From contig NZ_JALXPE010000034.1 in NCBI RefSeq assembly GCF_025143365.1, positions 1-45,009 on the forward strand: a stretch of 45,009 nucleotides of DNA. Direction: 5' to 3'. Each line of letters opens with the position of its first letter. Positions within the stretch are counted from its first letter, which is position 1. The stretch is from Microbacterium sp. p3-SID336 (GTDB lineage: Bacteria > Actinomycetota > Actinomycetes > Actinomycetales > Microbacteriaceae). Of the stretch, positions 44,325 to 45,009 are shown one piece after another. The notes under the pieces were generated by a model, which was not told the DNA's origin, made no database searches, and saw only the letters and a list, made by a program, of their open reading frames with translations. Position numbers and translations under genes: made by a program.

Positions 44325-44330
44325 TATTCT
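44325..44330 (+). promoter_or_regulatory. Leaderless-type -10 (TATTCT)
   Basis: TATTCT ends 6 nt before ATG 44337 of the GntR gene. Confidence 0.6.
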
Positions 44331-44336
44331 GGGCGG

Positions 44337-44999
44337 ATGGACGACAGCAGCACGCTCTCGGTGGTCTCGGTCGCAGACTCCCTCACCGCGGTGCTCCGCG
44401 AGCGCATCCTGACCCAGCGCATCCCGGCTGGTGCGCGCGTGGCCGAGGCGGCGATCGCCCAGGACTTCAAGGTGTCGCGGCCGAGCGCCCGCGTCGCCGT
44501 CGAGCGGCTGATCGCCGAAGGGCTCTTGGAGAGGCCCGCTCATCACGCGGCGCGCGTGCTGACGCTCACCCCGGAGACGCTCCGGGACATGTACCTGACC
44601 CGCTCGGTCATCGAGACCGGGGTGTACCGCCTGCTCGCTGCGCACGATCGATCGCTGGATGGTGCGGACAGCGAGATCGCGCGGCTTCGCGCGGCGGCGA
44701 GCGAGGGCGACGTGGTGAGCCTGGTCGATGCGGACGTGCAGTTCCACCGAGCGCTGGTCGATCTGCTGGAGAGCCCGGGGCTGAGCGCGATCCACGACAA
44801 GGTGATCAATCGGATGCGGCTGTGCCTCGCCCAGGTGCAGGTGAACCACCTCCTGGACCCTCAGGTGATCGAACGGGAGCACCGCGGGATCCTCGACGCG
44901 ATCCGCGCGGCCGATCCCGAACTCGCCGAGCAGCGGGGCCGCGAGCATCTCCAGAACGCGCAGGACCGTCTGCTGACGTTCCTCGACGAGGACGCCTGA
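44337..44999 (+). CDS. GntR-family transcriptional regulator (FadR/FCD subgroup)
   Basis: A 220-residue regulator. The winged helix-turn-helix (about 10-75: LTAVLRERILTQRIPAGARV, then AIAQDFKVSRPSARVAVERLIAEGLL) is followed by an all-helical FCD ligand domain (about 85-215) with DMYLTRSVIE, DADVQFHRALV and EREHRGILDAI, whose Asp/His residues usually bind a metal and a carboxylate ligand. ATG 44337 is chosen because of the leaderless -10 6 nt upstream; ATG 44292 would lie in the operator. It is divergent from the glycerate kinase operon and is its likely controller, with a small organic acid as probable signal. Confidence 0.88.
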   Translation: MDDSSTLSVVSVADSLTAVLRERILTQRIPAGARVAEAAIAQDFKVSRPSARVAVERLIAEGLLERPAHHAARVLTLTPETLRDMYLTRSVIETGVYRLLAAHDRSLDGADSEIARLRAAASEGDVVSLVDADVQFHRALVDLLESPGLSAIHDKVINRMRLCLAQVQVNHLLDPQVIEREHRGILDAIRAADPELAEQRGREHLQNAQDRLLTFLDEDA

Positions 45000-45009
45000 C
45001 GCCGAGATC

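Overview
The window is high-GC DNA with strong third-position G/C bias, frequent GTG starts and many ATGA/GTGA gene overlaps. Gene content (DivIVA-type coiled-coil protein, LytM peptidases, an ftsH-folE-folP-folB-folK-DUF3180-PH-PH-DUF2520 run, DUF4192, LCP protein, a Tat-like secreted M23 protein) points to an actinobacterium of the family Microbacteriaceae, most likely Microbacterium or a close relative. The genus is inferred from gene content and order only. No prophage, insertion sequence, integrase or CRISPR array was seen.

Layout. 1-5.8 kb: a DivIVA-domain coiled-coil protein, small hypotheticals, a secreted LytM/FG-GAP protein and a lipoprotein. 5.8-10.6 kb: an ECF42-type sigma factor with its DGPF/YCII partner and a DUF998 membrane protein on the minus strand, divergent from a DUF1579-like protein and an alpha/beta hydrolase. 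The two arms start from near-identical, mirror-image promoters separated by three 46-bp repeats. 10.7-11.0 kb: tRNA-Glu, tRNA-Asp and tRNA-Phe. 11.2-15.9 kb: a second M23 protein, inorganic pyrophosphatase, a TMEM175-like channel, TilS and a DUF937 protein. 16.0-19.2 kb: a tight four-gene operon of a small helical protein, a DUF1023 hydrolase with a helical N-terminus and two paralogous lipoproteins, which looks like a type VII-secretion-type cassette. 19.2-28.0 kb: purine salvage (hpt), FtsH, the folate pathway and membrane PH-domain proteins in one coupled run. 28.0-31.9 kb: an intergenic repeat block, a DUF2207 membrane protein and LysS. 31.9-40.2 kb: DUF4192, a small membrane protein, cardiolipin synthase, a lipoprotein, diacylglycerol kinase-like protein, SerS, a HAD phosphatase, tRNA-Ser and an LCP protein. 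40.2-45.0 kb: glycerate kinase, an NCS1-type permease and a C69 dipeptidase in one operon, divergent from a GntR regulator.

Regulation. At least twelve genes have a TANNNT -10 hexamer ending exactly 6 or 7 nt before the start codon, so transcription would begin at the start codon (leaderless mRNA). This pattern was used to decide several starts. The candidates most worth follow-up are the mirrored ECF42-type promoters at 8.70-8.91 kb and the DUF1023 operon at 16.0-19.2 kb.
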